NCBI RefSeq assembly: GCF_019459225.1
Contig: NZ_JAIAZY010000040.1
Span: 1-42,323 of the forward strand
Source of the DNA: Bacillus sp. IITD106
GTDB taxonomy: Bacteria; Bacillota; Bacilli; Bacillales; Bacillaceae_C
Length of the DNA: 42,323 bases
Direction: 5' to 3'
The position numbers were made by a program, and so were the translations under genes. Positions 17,084 through 25,368 of the stretch are shown one piece after another. How positions within the stretch are numbered: position 1 is the stretch's first letter; each line of letters opens with the position of its first letter. The notes under the pieces were generated by a model. It did no database searches. It was not told the origin of the DNA and worked only from the letters and a program-made list of their open reading frames with translations.

Positions 17084-18178
17084 TTAAGCAAATACTTCTT
17101 CTAGATATACAGCTTTACCTGTTTTAGCTGATTCGTAAATCGCTTCAAGGATTTGTGTAACAACAAATGCTTCTTCAGGTTTTACTAATGGCTCAGTATC
17201 GTTGATGATACTTTCAATCCATTGGCGAGCTTCAATGTCAGCATCAGATTCAACACTTCCATCATAGAAAGCTACTCCGCCTGGTCCTAGATCAACTTTA
17301 GTTGTGTAGAGCTTGCTGTTATCTTCACCATTAATGCGAAGGCCATCTTTCATGTCAGCTCCAGCTTCCGTTCCGCTTAGAGAAACTTTTGCTTCATCAA
17401 CATCTAAAGTATTAAGTGCCCAGCTTGATTCTAGAACGATGGTTGCACCGTTTTCCATTGTGATGAAACCAAATGCAGAATCTTCTACAGTGAATTTAGC
17501 TGGATCCCAAGATCCAAATGCGTTAGCTGCATTTTCTTTTTGACCTAATTTATGGTAAGTCGTTCCAAGAACCGCTTTTGGCTTGTAGTTATTCATCATC
17601 CAAAGTGTTAAGTCAAGTGCGTGTGTACCGATATCGATTAGCGGACCGCCACCTTGTTTTTCTTCATCAAGGAATACTCCCCAAGTAGGAACAGCACGAC
17701 GGCGAATCGCATGAGCTTTCGCGTAGTAAATTTCACCTAGGTCACCGCGCTCACATAATTTATGTAAGTGTAGGCTATCTGGACGGAAACGGTTGTTATA
17801 ACCGATTGTTAATTTTTTTCCTGTACGCTTGGAAGCTTCAACCATTTGGCGAGCTTCTTCTGTTGTTTTCGCCATTGGCTTTTCACACATAACATGCTTT
17901 CCAGCTTCCATGGCAGCGATGGAAATTTCGGCATGAGAGCTGTTTGGAGTACAAACATGCACAACGTCAAAAGATCCGTCTGCTAGTAATTCTTTATAGT
18001 CAGAATAAACTTTTGCACCTTCAACGCCATATTGAGCTGCAGCTTTTTCTGCCCTATCAACTTCGATATCGCAGAATGCTACCATTTCTGCTTGTTTAAC
18101 TTTGGACAAGCTTGGCATATGCTTACCATTCGCAATACCACCGCAGCCAACAATTGCTACTCTTACTTTCTCTGTCAT
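17084..18178 (-). CDS. Gfo/Idh/MocA-family NAD(P)-dependent sugar dehydrogenase
   Basis: A 364-residue oxidoreductase with the Rossmann motif VAIVGCGGIANGKH (residues 7-20), EKPMAKT with catalytic K100, and PLIDIGTHALDLTLW with the canonical Asp182/His186/Asp189 set. Unlike the dehydrogenase at 10249-11334, it keeps the active-site His. It has its own promoter and terminator, hence a monocistronic gene. The promoter carries a cre-like box. Probably one step of the same sugar oxidation pathway; substrate unknown. Confidence 0.88.
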   Translation of the reverse strand: MTEKVRVAIVGCGGIANGKHMPSLSKVKQAEMVAFCDIEVDRAEKAAAQYGVEGAKVYSDYKELLADGSFDVVHVCTPNSSHAEISIAAMEAGKHVMCEKPMAKTTEEARQMVEASKRTGKKLTIGYNNRFRPDSLHLHKLCERGDLGEIYYAKAHAIRRRAVPTWGVFLDEEKQGGGPLIDIGTHALDLTLWMMNNYKPKAVLGTTYHKLGQKENAANAFGSWDPAKFTVEDSAFGFITMENGATIVLESSWALNTLDVDEAKVSLSGTEAGADMKDGLRINGEDNSKLYTTKVDLGPGGVAFYDGSVESDADIEARQWIESIINDTEPLVKPEEAFVVTQILEAIYESAKTGKAVYLEEVFA

Positions 18179-18211
18179 TTCAGCATCCCCTTTTTCTAGA
18201 ACTTCGCTTTT

Positions 18212-18240
18212 AATTTAAACGTTTTCAGCTAAATAGTCAA
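18212..18240 (-). promoter_or_regulatory. Promoter overlapped by a cre-like box
   Basis: -35 TTGACT (18235-18240), 17 nt, -10 TAAATT (18212-18217). The cre-like sequence TGAAAACGTTTAAA (18214-18227, 13 of 14 consensus positions) covers the -10 and part of the spacer, so CcpA binding would block RNA polymerase directly. Confidence 0.65.
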
Positions 18241-18299
18241 TATAAAAGTTGGGACATATTTTGCCCGTCTCTTTGGATTAGGATTTTGAATGCCAAGAA

Positions 18300-19826
18300 C
18301 TATATCATTTTTTTGAGATGTATAGATTTGTTATTAAAATTCCTCAAAGTCATTGCTTCTTCAAGAGCTTGATTCGTTATATAGTCATCCCCCTCCAAAT
18401 CGGAAATCGTTCTGGCAAGACGAATAACTTTTAATTGTGCTCTATTACTCCAATCTTGTTCAACAGAAATTTGTGTTAACATTTTTTTCTGCTCTTGTGA
18501 AAGTGGAGTATGTTCGATTAATTGTTCATATGGTACTTTTGCATTACTAATTTCTTTTTTATAGCGCAAATATTGTCTATTTCGAGCTTTCGTCACCCTC
18601 TCTCTAATGTCATTGGAGGTATCCTTATGATGTTCTTTTTGATCTAGGTTTTCCGATTTCATAGAAAGCAATATATCAATCCGATCGTATACAGGACCAG
18701 ATATACGATTATGATAATGTAGAATTTGCTTACGCGAACAAGAGCAATAATAACGATGTGACCCATAATAACCACAAGGACATGGGTTAGTAGCTCCAAT
18801 AAGAATGAACGAAGTGGGATACGTGACCTTTGAATGAACACGACTTATCGTAACAGTTCCTGTCTCCATTGGCTGTCTTAGCATTTCAAGCGTCTTTTTA
18901 GGGAACTCGGCCATCTCATCTAAAAATAGGATTCCTTTATGAGCTAATGATATTTCTCCGGGTTTGGGCTGTGATCCACCTCCAATCAATGCTATGGAGG
19001 AAGAGGAGTGATGCGGCGAACGAAATGGTGGTAAAGGATATTGTGAGTATTGTAGACCTGCTAATTGGTGTAAGCTCATAACTTCTAAGAGAGAGGAATT
19101 TGTCAAAGAAGGTAATATCGAGGGAAAGCTTTCAGCCATAAGGCTTTTACCACAACCTGGTGGTCCACTCATCAAAACATTATGCTCTCCTGCTGCTGCA
19201 ATTTCTAAAGCACGTTTTGCTTGCGACTGCCCAATGATATGGTAGAAATCTTTTACGAATGTAGAATGATCTTTTTCCTGTTCCATATGATTCAATACCT
19301 TTTGCGGGGCTACTTTCTCTCCATTTAAATGCTGTACAACCTCATTTAGATGTTCGATTAAAATCAGTTCAATTCCTTGGATCATACGGAAAGGGATGGC
19401 AGGATCGTAAGGAAGAAATAATCTTTTAATTCCCAACTTCTTTGCGGCAATTACAGCTGGAAGTAACCCCTCGGCGTTAAGTACCGTACCATCAAGAGAT
19501 AAAGCGCCTAGAAAAGCAACATCTTCCGGAATTTCTTTTTTAATAAAACGTAACTTTTTCAGAATTCCTATTGCGATGGCCAAGTCAAATAGAGGTCCAT
19601 TTTTTCTTTGCTCTGATGGAATTAAATTCACAATGATTCTTTGAGCGCTAATGCTATAGTCTAATAATTGCAGTGCAGACATAACTCGTTCTTTTGATTC
19701 TTTAATGGACGCGTCTGGTAAACCAATTATCGTCATAGTCGGCGGCCCATTTGATGTATGTACTTCTACTTGTAATTTATATCCTTCCAGGCCCATCAAT
19801 CCAACGCTTGATACCTTTACGGACAA
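18300..19826 (-). CDS. yifB: YifB/ComM-family Mg-chelatase-like AAA+ ATPase
   Basis: A 508-residue protein of full family length. An N-terminal Lon-protease-like domain (SSVGLMGLEGYKLQVEVHTS, and SEQRKNGPLFDLAIAIG at 71-87) is followed by an AAA+ core with Walker A GPPGCGKS (221-228) and Walker B GILFLDE (298-304). A four-cysteine cluster is at C349, C351, C361 and C363. The homologue ComM is a hexameric helicase promoting branch migration of incoming DNA in natural transformation. The role in Bacillus is less clear. The start is TTG, 8 nt after AGGAGG. It stands alone. Confidence 0.92.
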   Translation of the reverse strand: MSVKVSSVGLMGLEGYKLQVEVHTSNGPPTMTIIGLPDASIKESKERVMSALQLLDYSISAQRIIVNLIPSEQRKNGPLFDLAIAIGILKKLRFIKKEIPEDVAFLGALSLDGTVLNAEGLLPAVIAAKKLGIKRLFLPYDPAIPFRMIQGIELILIEHLNEVVQHLNGEKVAPQKVLNHMEQEKDHSTFVKDFYHIIGQSQAKRALEIAAAGEHNVLMSGPPGCGKSLMAESFPSILPSLTNSSLLEVMSLHQLAGLQYSQYPLPPFRSPHHSSSSIALIGGGSQPKPGEISLAHKGILFLDEMAEFPKKTLEMLRQPMETGTVTISRVHSKVTYPTSFILIGATNPCPCGYYGSHRYYCSCSRKQILHYHNRISGPVYDRIDILLSMKSENLDQKEHHKDTSNDIRERVTKARNRQYLRYKKEISNAKVPYEQLIEHTPLSQEQKKMLTQISVEQDWSNRAQLKVIRLARTISDLEGDDYITNQALEEAMTLRNFNNKSIHLKKMI

Positions 19827-19997
19827 TCTGAAAACCTCCTAAGTTATTTTTGATAAATGGATAGGGAAAACATTTTATTGAGAGGAAGAAAAAGAGGAAC
19901 GTTTGTTTCGTATTATACCCTTTTCAAACTTCTAAATCAAATGTCTTAATTAAAATTCTAGGCATAACAGACCGCCTCGAAATAGCTATTTTTGAAA

Positions 19998-20032
19998 AGA
20001 AAAAAGAAACCTCTCCTTTGGAAGAGGCTTTC
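19998..20032 (-). terminator. Terminator of cutC
   Basis: Minus strand stem GAAAGCCTCT / AGAGGTTTC overlaps the cutC stop codon and is followed by a run rich in T. Confidence 0.75.
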
Positions 20033-20714
20033 ACGAAAAAACTTGTTTGATACTTTCTACTTTTTCCCGCTCAATCTGTTTCATAAAACTATTTTCCTCT
20101 CGAACACCCGAACCAAAATGGATTTCCTTAGGACGAACTTCATCATAAAATTCCTTAAACGTCTCGACGCGAAGTCCATATCCAGGCATAATGTTTAAAT
20201 GTGTGTGTTCCGCAAGCTCCATAAGGCGTTTGATCATCGGAACCGATTCCGTCGCCGGCTTTCTTCCACCAGCAGTTAGAATTCGTTTCACTTGCTTGAA
20301 CTGCGTTAAAGTCTCTAACGTTTCTTCAAGATCCCTTGAGAAATCCATCGCACGGTGGAACGTGACATCGAGTCCATCCGCTTCTTCAAGAAGCCTTTTC
20401 ATTACTTCTACATCAACTTGTCCATCTTCTGTAAGTGCTCCAATGACTATTCCATTCGCACCTAACTTTCGAACCATACGAATATCCCGAATCATTGTAT
20501 CCACTTCCGAAGATTCATAGAAAAAAGATTGGCTATGGGAACGAATAATGACATTGATCGGTATAGTAGCCATCTCTAACGCTGACTCGATTAAACCGTA
20601 GCTCGGCGTGAAACCTTCCTCTTTCATCCCCGTGCACAATTCAATTCGATCCGCACCATAATCGCATGCCGCTTTGACATCTCGAATATTAGTAGCAATG
20701 ATTTCTAGTAGCAC
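20031..20714 (-). CDS. cutC: CutC family protein
   Basis: A 227-residue TIM-barrel protein matching the CutC family along its length: LEIIATNIRDVKAACDYGAD at the N-terminus, a RIELCTGMKEEGFTPSYGLI loop, VTFHRAMDF, RILTAGGRKPA and IMPGYGLRVE. CutC was named for copper homeostasis in E. coli, but a direct copper function is disputed and the biochemical activity is not settled. The start is GTG, 9 nt after AAGGGGG. It follows a strong terminator, so it depends on read-through or an unseen promoter. Confidence 0.92.
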   Translation of the reverse strand: MLLEIIATNIRDVKAACDYGADRIELCTGMKEEGFTPSYGLIESALEMATIPINVIIRSHSQSFFYESSEVDTMIRDIRMVRKLGANGIVIGALTEDGQVDVEVMKRLLEEADGLDVTFHRAMDFSRDLEETLETLTQFKQVKRILTAGGRKPATESVPMIKRLMELAEHTHLNIMPGYGLRVETFKEFYDEVRPKEIHFGSGVREENSFMKQIEREKVESIKQVFS

Positions 20715-20733
20715 TAAAAAGATCCCCCTTTAA

Positions 20734-20768
20734 AAAATGGCTTACCAACATTGTAAGCCATTTTGATA
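20734..20768. terminator. Terminator of the PTS operon
   Basis: The stem AAAATGGCTTAC / GTAAGCCATTTT with a 7-nt loop lies after the SIS-protein gene. Confidence 0.85.
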
Positions 20769-20778
20769 GATAGTTCGA

Positions 20779-21522
20779 TCATAACCCCTTCGTTAATAGC
20801 GGGATTCTTGTTTCGTATTTCGAGACTAGAGATTTATTGTGCTCATCAGAACCCTCAATATTTCCACTTAAGAAAATCGGAGGGGTGTAGTTAGCCTCGG
20901 CCATCAAAGCAATGGACTCAGCAAAAATAGCATTCAAAATAGTCGCACCTACTACAGTAGAAGTAGGGGAAAATGGCACATCCACTTTTTTATGATTCAA
21001 AACAGCGTCGCCAATCGGTGAATGATTATCAATTGCTAGGTCCACTGCATCGTACAATCGTTTTCCCGAAACGTGGCGCGAAGGTTGACTATTGGAATAT
21101 TCAAATGAAGTGATTCCAATAACGAAAGCCCCTTTTTCTTTGGCAATTAAGGCGGCATCTACCGGAACCGGATTTCTGCCTGAAGTAGATAAAACAATCA
21201 TAATATCATTTTCCTGAATGTCCTGCCCCTCCATAAATGATTCGGCATAATGATTCTTTCTTTCTAATTGCGATGAAAGCATAGCACCTTCATGCAACAT
21301 AAGCAATTCGTGGAAAATGGGCTTGATTGGCACTAAACCACCTGCCCTATAAAAAACCTCCTCCGTTAAAATGTGAGAATGCCCACAGCCAAAAAGCTGT
21401 ACAATCCCACCTTTTTCAATCGCCGACGCAACTTTCGAGGCGGCTTCCTTCATTTTTTCTTTCTCTGAGTCCAAGACCATCATCAATTTTTCATTGATCT
21501 TTCCGAAATACGAATCAATCAT
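20779..21522 (-). CDS. SIS-domain sugar isomerase-like protein (UPF0309 family)
   Basis: A 247-residue protein with one SIS phosphosugar-binding fold: VQLFGCGHSHILTEEVFYRAGG near residue 43 and VLSTSGRNPVPVDAALIAKE near residue 110. The latter is the serine-rich loop that grips the sugar phosphate. The UPF0309 family has no settled reaction. It could be a ketose/aldose isomerase, an aldolase-like or a MurQ-like enzyme. The ATG at 21522 is 8 nt after GGAGG and is preferred to a TTG at 21537. The start lies just inside the end of the creatininase-like gene, implying translational coupling. It is last in the operon. Confidence 0.8.
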   Translation of the reverse strand: MIDSYFGKINEKLMMVLDSEKEKMKEAASKVASAIEKGGIVQLFGCGHSHILTEEVFYRAGGLVPIKPIFHELLMLHEGAMLSSQLERKNHYAESFMEGQDIQENDIMIVLSTSGRNPVPVDAALIAKEKGAFVIGITSFEYSNSQPSRHVSGKRLYDAVDLAIDNHSPIGDAVLNHKKVDVPFSPTSTVVGATILNAIFAESIALMAEANYTPPIFLSGNIEGSDEHNKSLVSKYETRIPLLTKGL

Positions 21523-22249
21523 TCGTCTCTCCTCCAATCAACATTTTCACCATTTTTTCTAAGGCAGTTTCAACGATTTTCTTCCCTTTTTCCTTCGTAG
21601 CAAGTGTTGCATCCCCTAGAACAGCACTTTTCGTAAAAGATTCCCACGGAGTTGGTGTAAAATCTGCCTCTTCACCAATTTGCGGAGCGTCTTGAATGGC
21701 ACGATTCATGTCCACGAACTCCTCAGCCAAATAAAGCATGATACTCGTTTCAATTTCACACGCATGAAAATAAGAACTATGGACTGACTTCGTTTCACGA
21801 ATTTCTTTTACTACAGCATTCATTCCTGGATAGAAAAAATAAAACACTTTTAAATCAGGAATTTCATCATATAAAACTCTAGCTGCTTCTTTCATCGCAA
21901 CTTGATTCCCAAGATGTCCATTCACCATCGCCCAAGTTCGAAAGCCTTGATCATACAGGCTTAATCCTAAATCGACCAAAAAAGAAATCAATGAATCGTT
22001 TGAAATATTGATGCTCCCTGGAAAATTTCGCAAGCTCCATACTTGCCCATAAGGAAGACTCGGCAATACAAACGCTCCAACTTTTTCAGCGAGCATTTTC
22101 GAGAGCCTTTCCGCTAAAATAGTATCCGTACTAAGTGGAAGATGAGGACCATGCGCTTCCACCGCCCCAATCGGTAAAATCGCAATTTTTGACTGTAAAA
22201 TTTTCTCCTTTACATCAAAGGAATTTTCCATACCAAATTTCATTGTCAT
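21515..22249 (-). CDS. Creatininase-family metal-dependent hydrolase
   Basis: A 244-residue protein with the creatininase signature PIGAVEAHGPHLPLSTDT (residues about 27-43), supplying the Glu, His and Asp metal ligands. It also has NGHLGN (His about 112; the usual second Gly is Leu) and HACEIETS. The family opens small cyclic amides or formamides (creatinine, FAPy nucleotides) or trims peptides. The natural substrate here is not known. The upstream gene's stop TAG is 3 nt before the ATG at 22249. It follows the PTE-like gene, so the pair may successively open a cyclic intermediate. Confidence 0.82.
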   Translation of the reverse strand: MTMKFGMENSFDVKEKILQSKIAILPIGAVEAHGPHLPLSTDTILAERLSKMLAEKVGAFVLPSLPYGQVWSLRNFPGSINISNDSLISFLVDLGLSLYDQGFRTWAMVNGHLGNQVAMKEAARVLYDEIPDLKVFYFFYPGMNAVVKEIRETKSVHSSYFHACEIETSIMLYLAEEFVDMNRAIQDAPQIGEEADFTPTPWESFTKSAVLGDATLATKEKGKKIVETALEKMVKMLIGGETND

Positions 22250-22252
22250 CAC

Positions 22253-23248
22253 CTATCCTTTGAACGTAAAACAGCGTTTTGGATTTTCTACAAAGAAGAG
22301 TTCCACTAATTTTTCACCATCGAAACCAGCTTTATTCGCTTCATCAATGAAACGAGGTATCCACTTAGCGATAATATATTCAAGTCCTAAACCGTAGTCA
22401 TAATGCTTATAATATGTTTTGCGTGCTGTATCTCCGCTCACTAAAATTTGTTTTTCGTATCCTTTTTTAACGAGTTCTAAAATACACGCAATCCTTGTAC
22501 TTTCAGGAGCATATTTTATTTTTGCGATTCCATCGAAGCATAGAAAGCTTCCCATTGAAGCAATTTTTTCATGATAATAAGGATCGGGATTTCGGTCCAT
22601 ATGTCCGAAGCTGACATACGAAAGATCCACATTTTCACTTTTTAAAATCTCAATTTGTTCAAGAGCCATCGTTCCAACTTCTGTATGAGAATGGATTGGA
22701 GCTTTCGTTTCGTGGTGGGCTCTCGCGATAGCACGAATGGTTTTTTCCTCTAAAGGCGTAATTCTATTATAGGCCGTACCAAACTTCACCTGTCCGCCCT
22801 TAAAGTTTGTACCTTCAAGACCTTCCTCTACTTCCCTCACAACATAGTCAGTCAACTCATTTATCGAAGATCCTTCAATCCAATCTTTGTACGTGCGAAA
22901 GTTACCGCCTATGACTTCATGAAGATGAGGAGTAATGGCCGCATCCCATAGAAAACTTTTATTAAAACCAGCAGTTCCGACAATATGAATGCCTGCTTCC
23001 GTCGCAATGTCCGCAACAGCTTGAACATCCCTGCCATAATCCACCGCGGTTGCATCTACGATTGCCTGCCCTCCATGATGAACAAAATCAAGAACATCCT
23101 TCAATGATGCCTCTTTATCGTCCAAAAGCAGATCATCTTCGCCTTTTTCCACCCAAAAAGGCGGACGGCAAACGATATGTTCATGTGAATACGTAAATCC
23201 TAATTGCTCCGGTTTAATGTCTCCGTGTAACGTACGAATAAAACTCAT
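22253..23248 (-). CDS. Phosphotriesterase-family hydrolase, probable phosphosugar lactonase
   Basis: An amidohydrolase TIM barrel of the PTE family. On the 334-residue frame from 23257, the binuclear metal site is complete: H25 and H27 (SHEH), a carbamylatable Lys K158 (GGQVKFGT), H191 (HSHTE), H219 (FGHMDRN) and D276 (SGDTARK). Among PTE relatives, Listeria Lmo2620 was shown to open 1,4-lactones of 5-phosphorylated pentonic acids. The PTS-operon setting makes a phosphorylated sugar lactone the best guess here. The ATG at 23248 (M-S-F-I-R-T-L-H-G) is the preferred start. Confidence 0.82.
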   Translation of the reverse strand: MSFIRTLHGDIKPEQLGFTYSHEHIVCRPPFWVEKGEDDLLLDDKEASLKDVLDFVHHGGQAIVDATAVDYGRDVQAVADIATEAGIHIVGTAGFNKSFLWDAAITPHLHEVIGGNFRTYKDWIEGSSINELTDYVVREVEEGLEGTNFKGGQVKFGTAYNRITPLEEKTIRAIARAHHETKAPIHSHTEVGTMALEQIEILKSENVDLSYVSFGHMDRNPDPYYHEKIASMGSFLCFDGIAKIKYAPESTRIACILELVKKGYEKQILVSGDTARKTYYKHYDYGLGLEYIIAKWIPRFIDEANKAGFDGEKLVELFFVENPKRCFTFKG

Positions 23249-23316
23249 AGTTGTCACCTCAAGATAAAATATTGAAAAAGGCCAGTTTCCCGACCTTTTT
23301 AAAATTAAATTTTGAA

Positions 23317-24612
23317 TTAAAATAATAATGCAGCAAGTGCTCTAATGATTGGTCCTAAAACAAACATATCAGAGTCCGCAGCCCACATCGCTGTATCAGG
23401 AATCGTATTAGGGAGTAAAAGTTTTACAGTAATAAATTGCCCCCATGCAACGACTGTAGAAGTGATAAAACCACCCAATAGCGCACCCCTTACACCACCT
23501 GTCGCATTTCCGAAAACTCCAGCAGTAGCACCATGGAAAAACAAGACAATCATCGTCGGAACGAATACATATGAGACTGTATTTCCGATGACGACGAGCC
23601 ATAAAAGAGCGCCGATAAAACCACCAAGGAATCCAAGAACAACCGCATTTGGCGCAAATGGGAATACGACTGGCGCATCTAACGCTGGTTTTGCCCCTGG
23701 GACAATTTTTGTGGCAATTCCATTAAAAGCTGGGACGATTTCACCGATAAACATCCGTACCCCCATTAATACAACGGCAATTCCACCTGCAAACGTAAAG
23801 GATTGGATGATTGAGTAAATGATGAAGTTTTGATCCCCCGATGACGCTACAAGTTCTGTAGCCCCCGGTGTATTTTTAAGAGAAACAATGATCGCTCCAA
23901 CGAGGAACAGAATTCCCATTGTTAAAGCAGTGATTACGTTTGAGTCCCTTAAAAATTCCAGTCCCTTCGGCAATTTGATTTTCTCCGAATCATTTTCTTT
24001 ATTTCCAAGCAGTTTTCCTAGCCCTGCTCCGAGAAGGGCTACAGAGGCCGAAGTATGCCCAAGTGCGATGTTATCATTGCCCATAATTTTTCTCATAATC
24101 GGTTGTGTAAGGGCTGGTTGGAAAGTCCAATAGATCCCCATAATGATGGATAAAAAGATCACCAATTTCCAAAACGATACATCTCCTGCTGTTTGTACAA
24201 CAATTCCGGCAAAAATCGTCGTTGTCCAGAACATCATATGCCCTGTTAAATAGATATATTTAAATTTCGTAAACCTTGCTAGTAACACGTTGATTAAAAA
24301 CCCAAGCGTCATGGCCAATGTGACAGCGCTTCCGAATTTTGCATTGAATTTATCTTGCCCCATAAAGTTACTTAACGTCTCACCTTGAAGATTAAACACT
24401 TCTTTCCATAACGGTTCAAATACCGTTAAAGCTCCTACAATAATGTTGGCTCCTGCACTTATAATCAAAAATCCTATAATTGCCTTAAACGTACCACTAA
24501 TGACTTGACTCGAATTCTTTTTCTGTAAAAGCAAGCCAACTAACACGATAATTCCGAGCAATATTGCTGGAGTTCCAAAAAAGTTAGTGGCTAGCCATTG
24601 GATTACTGCCAT
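23317..24612 (-). CDS. PTS IIC component, UlaA/SgaT (ascorbate) type
   Basis: A 431-residue polytopic membrane protein with about ten hydrophobic helices matching the UlaA family along its length (N-terminal FFGTPAILLGIIVLVGLLLQ, central ALGHTSASVALLGAGLGKL, and VVFPFAPNAVVLGFLGGFIG). UlaA moves L-ascorbate or similar acids while IIB phosphorylates them. With PTE-like and creatininase-like enzymes downstream and no UlaG/UlaD/UlaE/UlaF set, the substrate is probably not ascorbate itself. It is third in the IIA-IIB-IIC order, 18 nt after IIB. Confidence 0.9.
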   Translation of the reverse strand: MAVIQWLATNFFGTPAILLGIIVLVGLLLQKKNSSQVISGTFKAIIGFLIISAGANIIVGALTVFEPLWKEVFNLQGETLSNFMGQDKFNAKFGSAVTLAMTLGFLINVLLARFTKFKYIYLTGHMMFWTTTIFAGIVVQTAGDVSFWKLVIFLSIIMGIYWTFQPALTQPIMRKIMGNDNIALGHTSASVALLGAGLGKLLGNKENDSEKIKLPKGLEFLRDSNVITALTMGILFLVGAIIVSLKNTPGATELVASSGDQNFIIYSIIQSFTFAGGIAVVLMGVRMFIGEIVPAFNGIATKIVPGAKPALDAPVVFPFAPNAVVLGFLGGFIGALLWLVVIGNTVSYVFVPTMIVLFFHGATAGVFGNATGGVRGALLGGFITSTVVAWGQFITVKLLLPNTIPDTAMWAADSDMFVLGPIIRALAALLF

Positions 24613-24630
24613 CGTGTTCCACCCCTCTTA

Positions 24631-24897
24631 TTATTGTAAATTTTCTTCTATTGCAGCCTTGATCTCTCCTTGGTCAAAATAATTATTCACAACGATGATT
24701 TTGGCACTCACTCCCCCTAAAGATTGTGCAAGCTCATTACTCGTAATAATATAATCTGCTGAAGTTCCTGATGCTGTTGAAACGTCCATATGCTCCACAT
24801 CTGCATTAATCCCTAGTTCACGCAAGACTGTTTCAACATTCATGCGTAAAATCAAACTTGTCCCTTGTCCTAGACCACATACACATAAAATTTTCAT
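24631..24897 (-). CDS. PTS IIB component, UlaB type
   Basis: An 88-residue cytoplasmic phosphocarrier. The N-terminal loop MKILCVCGLGQGTSLI carries the phosphorylated cysteine (C7 by comparison with UlaB CGNGQGSS). AAGGAG precedes the ATG. It accepts phosphate from IIA (His64 there) and passes it to the sugar in IIC. Confidence 0.9.
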   Translation of the reverse strand: MKILCVCGLGQGTSLILRMNVETVLRELGINADVEHMDVSTASGTSADYIITSNELAQSLGGVSAKIIVVNNYFDQGEIKAAIEENLQ

Positions 24898-24935
24898 GCA
24901 AAGCCACTCCTTTTATTTTTAAATTGATTTACTTA

Positions 24936-25367
24936 TCACACTAACAATTCCTTGATATTTTCATACGACGAAGCAGCAAACAATTGCTCAACCGTTTCCT
25001 TATTTCCAAGCAGATTCATTAATTTTTTCAATACTTCCAAGTGTTCATCGCTATCAGACGCTCCTAAAGCAAAGACAAGCTTTACTGGATCATTCGGTGT
25101 ACTCCCAAAAGAAATAGGCTTCTCGAGTTGAATCATCGATGTGCAAGCTTCTCTCACCCCATCCTCAGGTCTTGCATGCGGCATCGCAATTTGAGGGGCG
25201 ATCACAATATAAGGACCGTTCGTATTAAAGGAATCCACCATCGCTTCCACATAACTTTTTTCAACATAGCCGTTATCCGCCAAAAGATTACCCGCTATTC
25301 GAATCGCTTCCTCTGGAGTAGTTGCCTGTACGTTAAATGCTGTCATGTTCTCTTCAATAAACTTCAT
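24936..25367 (-). CDS. PTS IIA component, fructose/mannitol type (UlaC-like)
   Basis: A 143-residue EIIA domain with the motif IAPQIAMPHARPEDGV, whose His64 takes phosphate from HPr. AAGGAG lies before the ATG, and the preceding regulator's stop is 1 nt upstream, so the two are coupled. The regulator's own C-terminal IIA domain is a clear paralogue (IAPEVALPHAKPEEG). Confidence 0.9.
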   Translation of the reverse strand: MKFIEENMTAFNVQATTPEEAIRIAGNLLADNGYVEKSYVEAMVDSFNTNGPYIVIAPQIAMPHARPEDGVREACTSMIQLEKPISFGSTPNDPVKLVFALGASDSDEHLEVLKKLMNLLGNKETVEQLFAASSYENIKELLV

Positions 25368-25368
25368 C

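Noticed and set aside
23317-25367. L-ascorbate utilisation operon
   Set aside because: The transporter is UlaABC-like, but the UlaG, UlaD, UlaE and UlaF enzymes are absent and different hydrolases follow.
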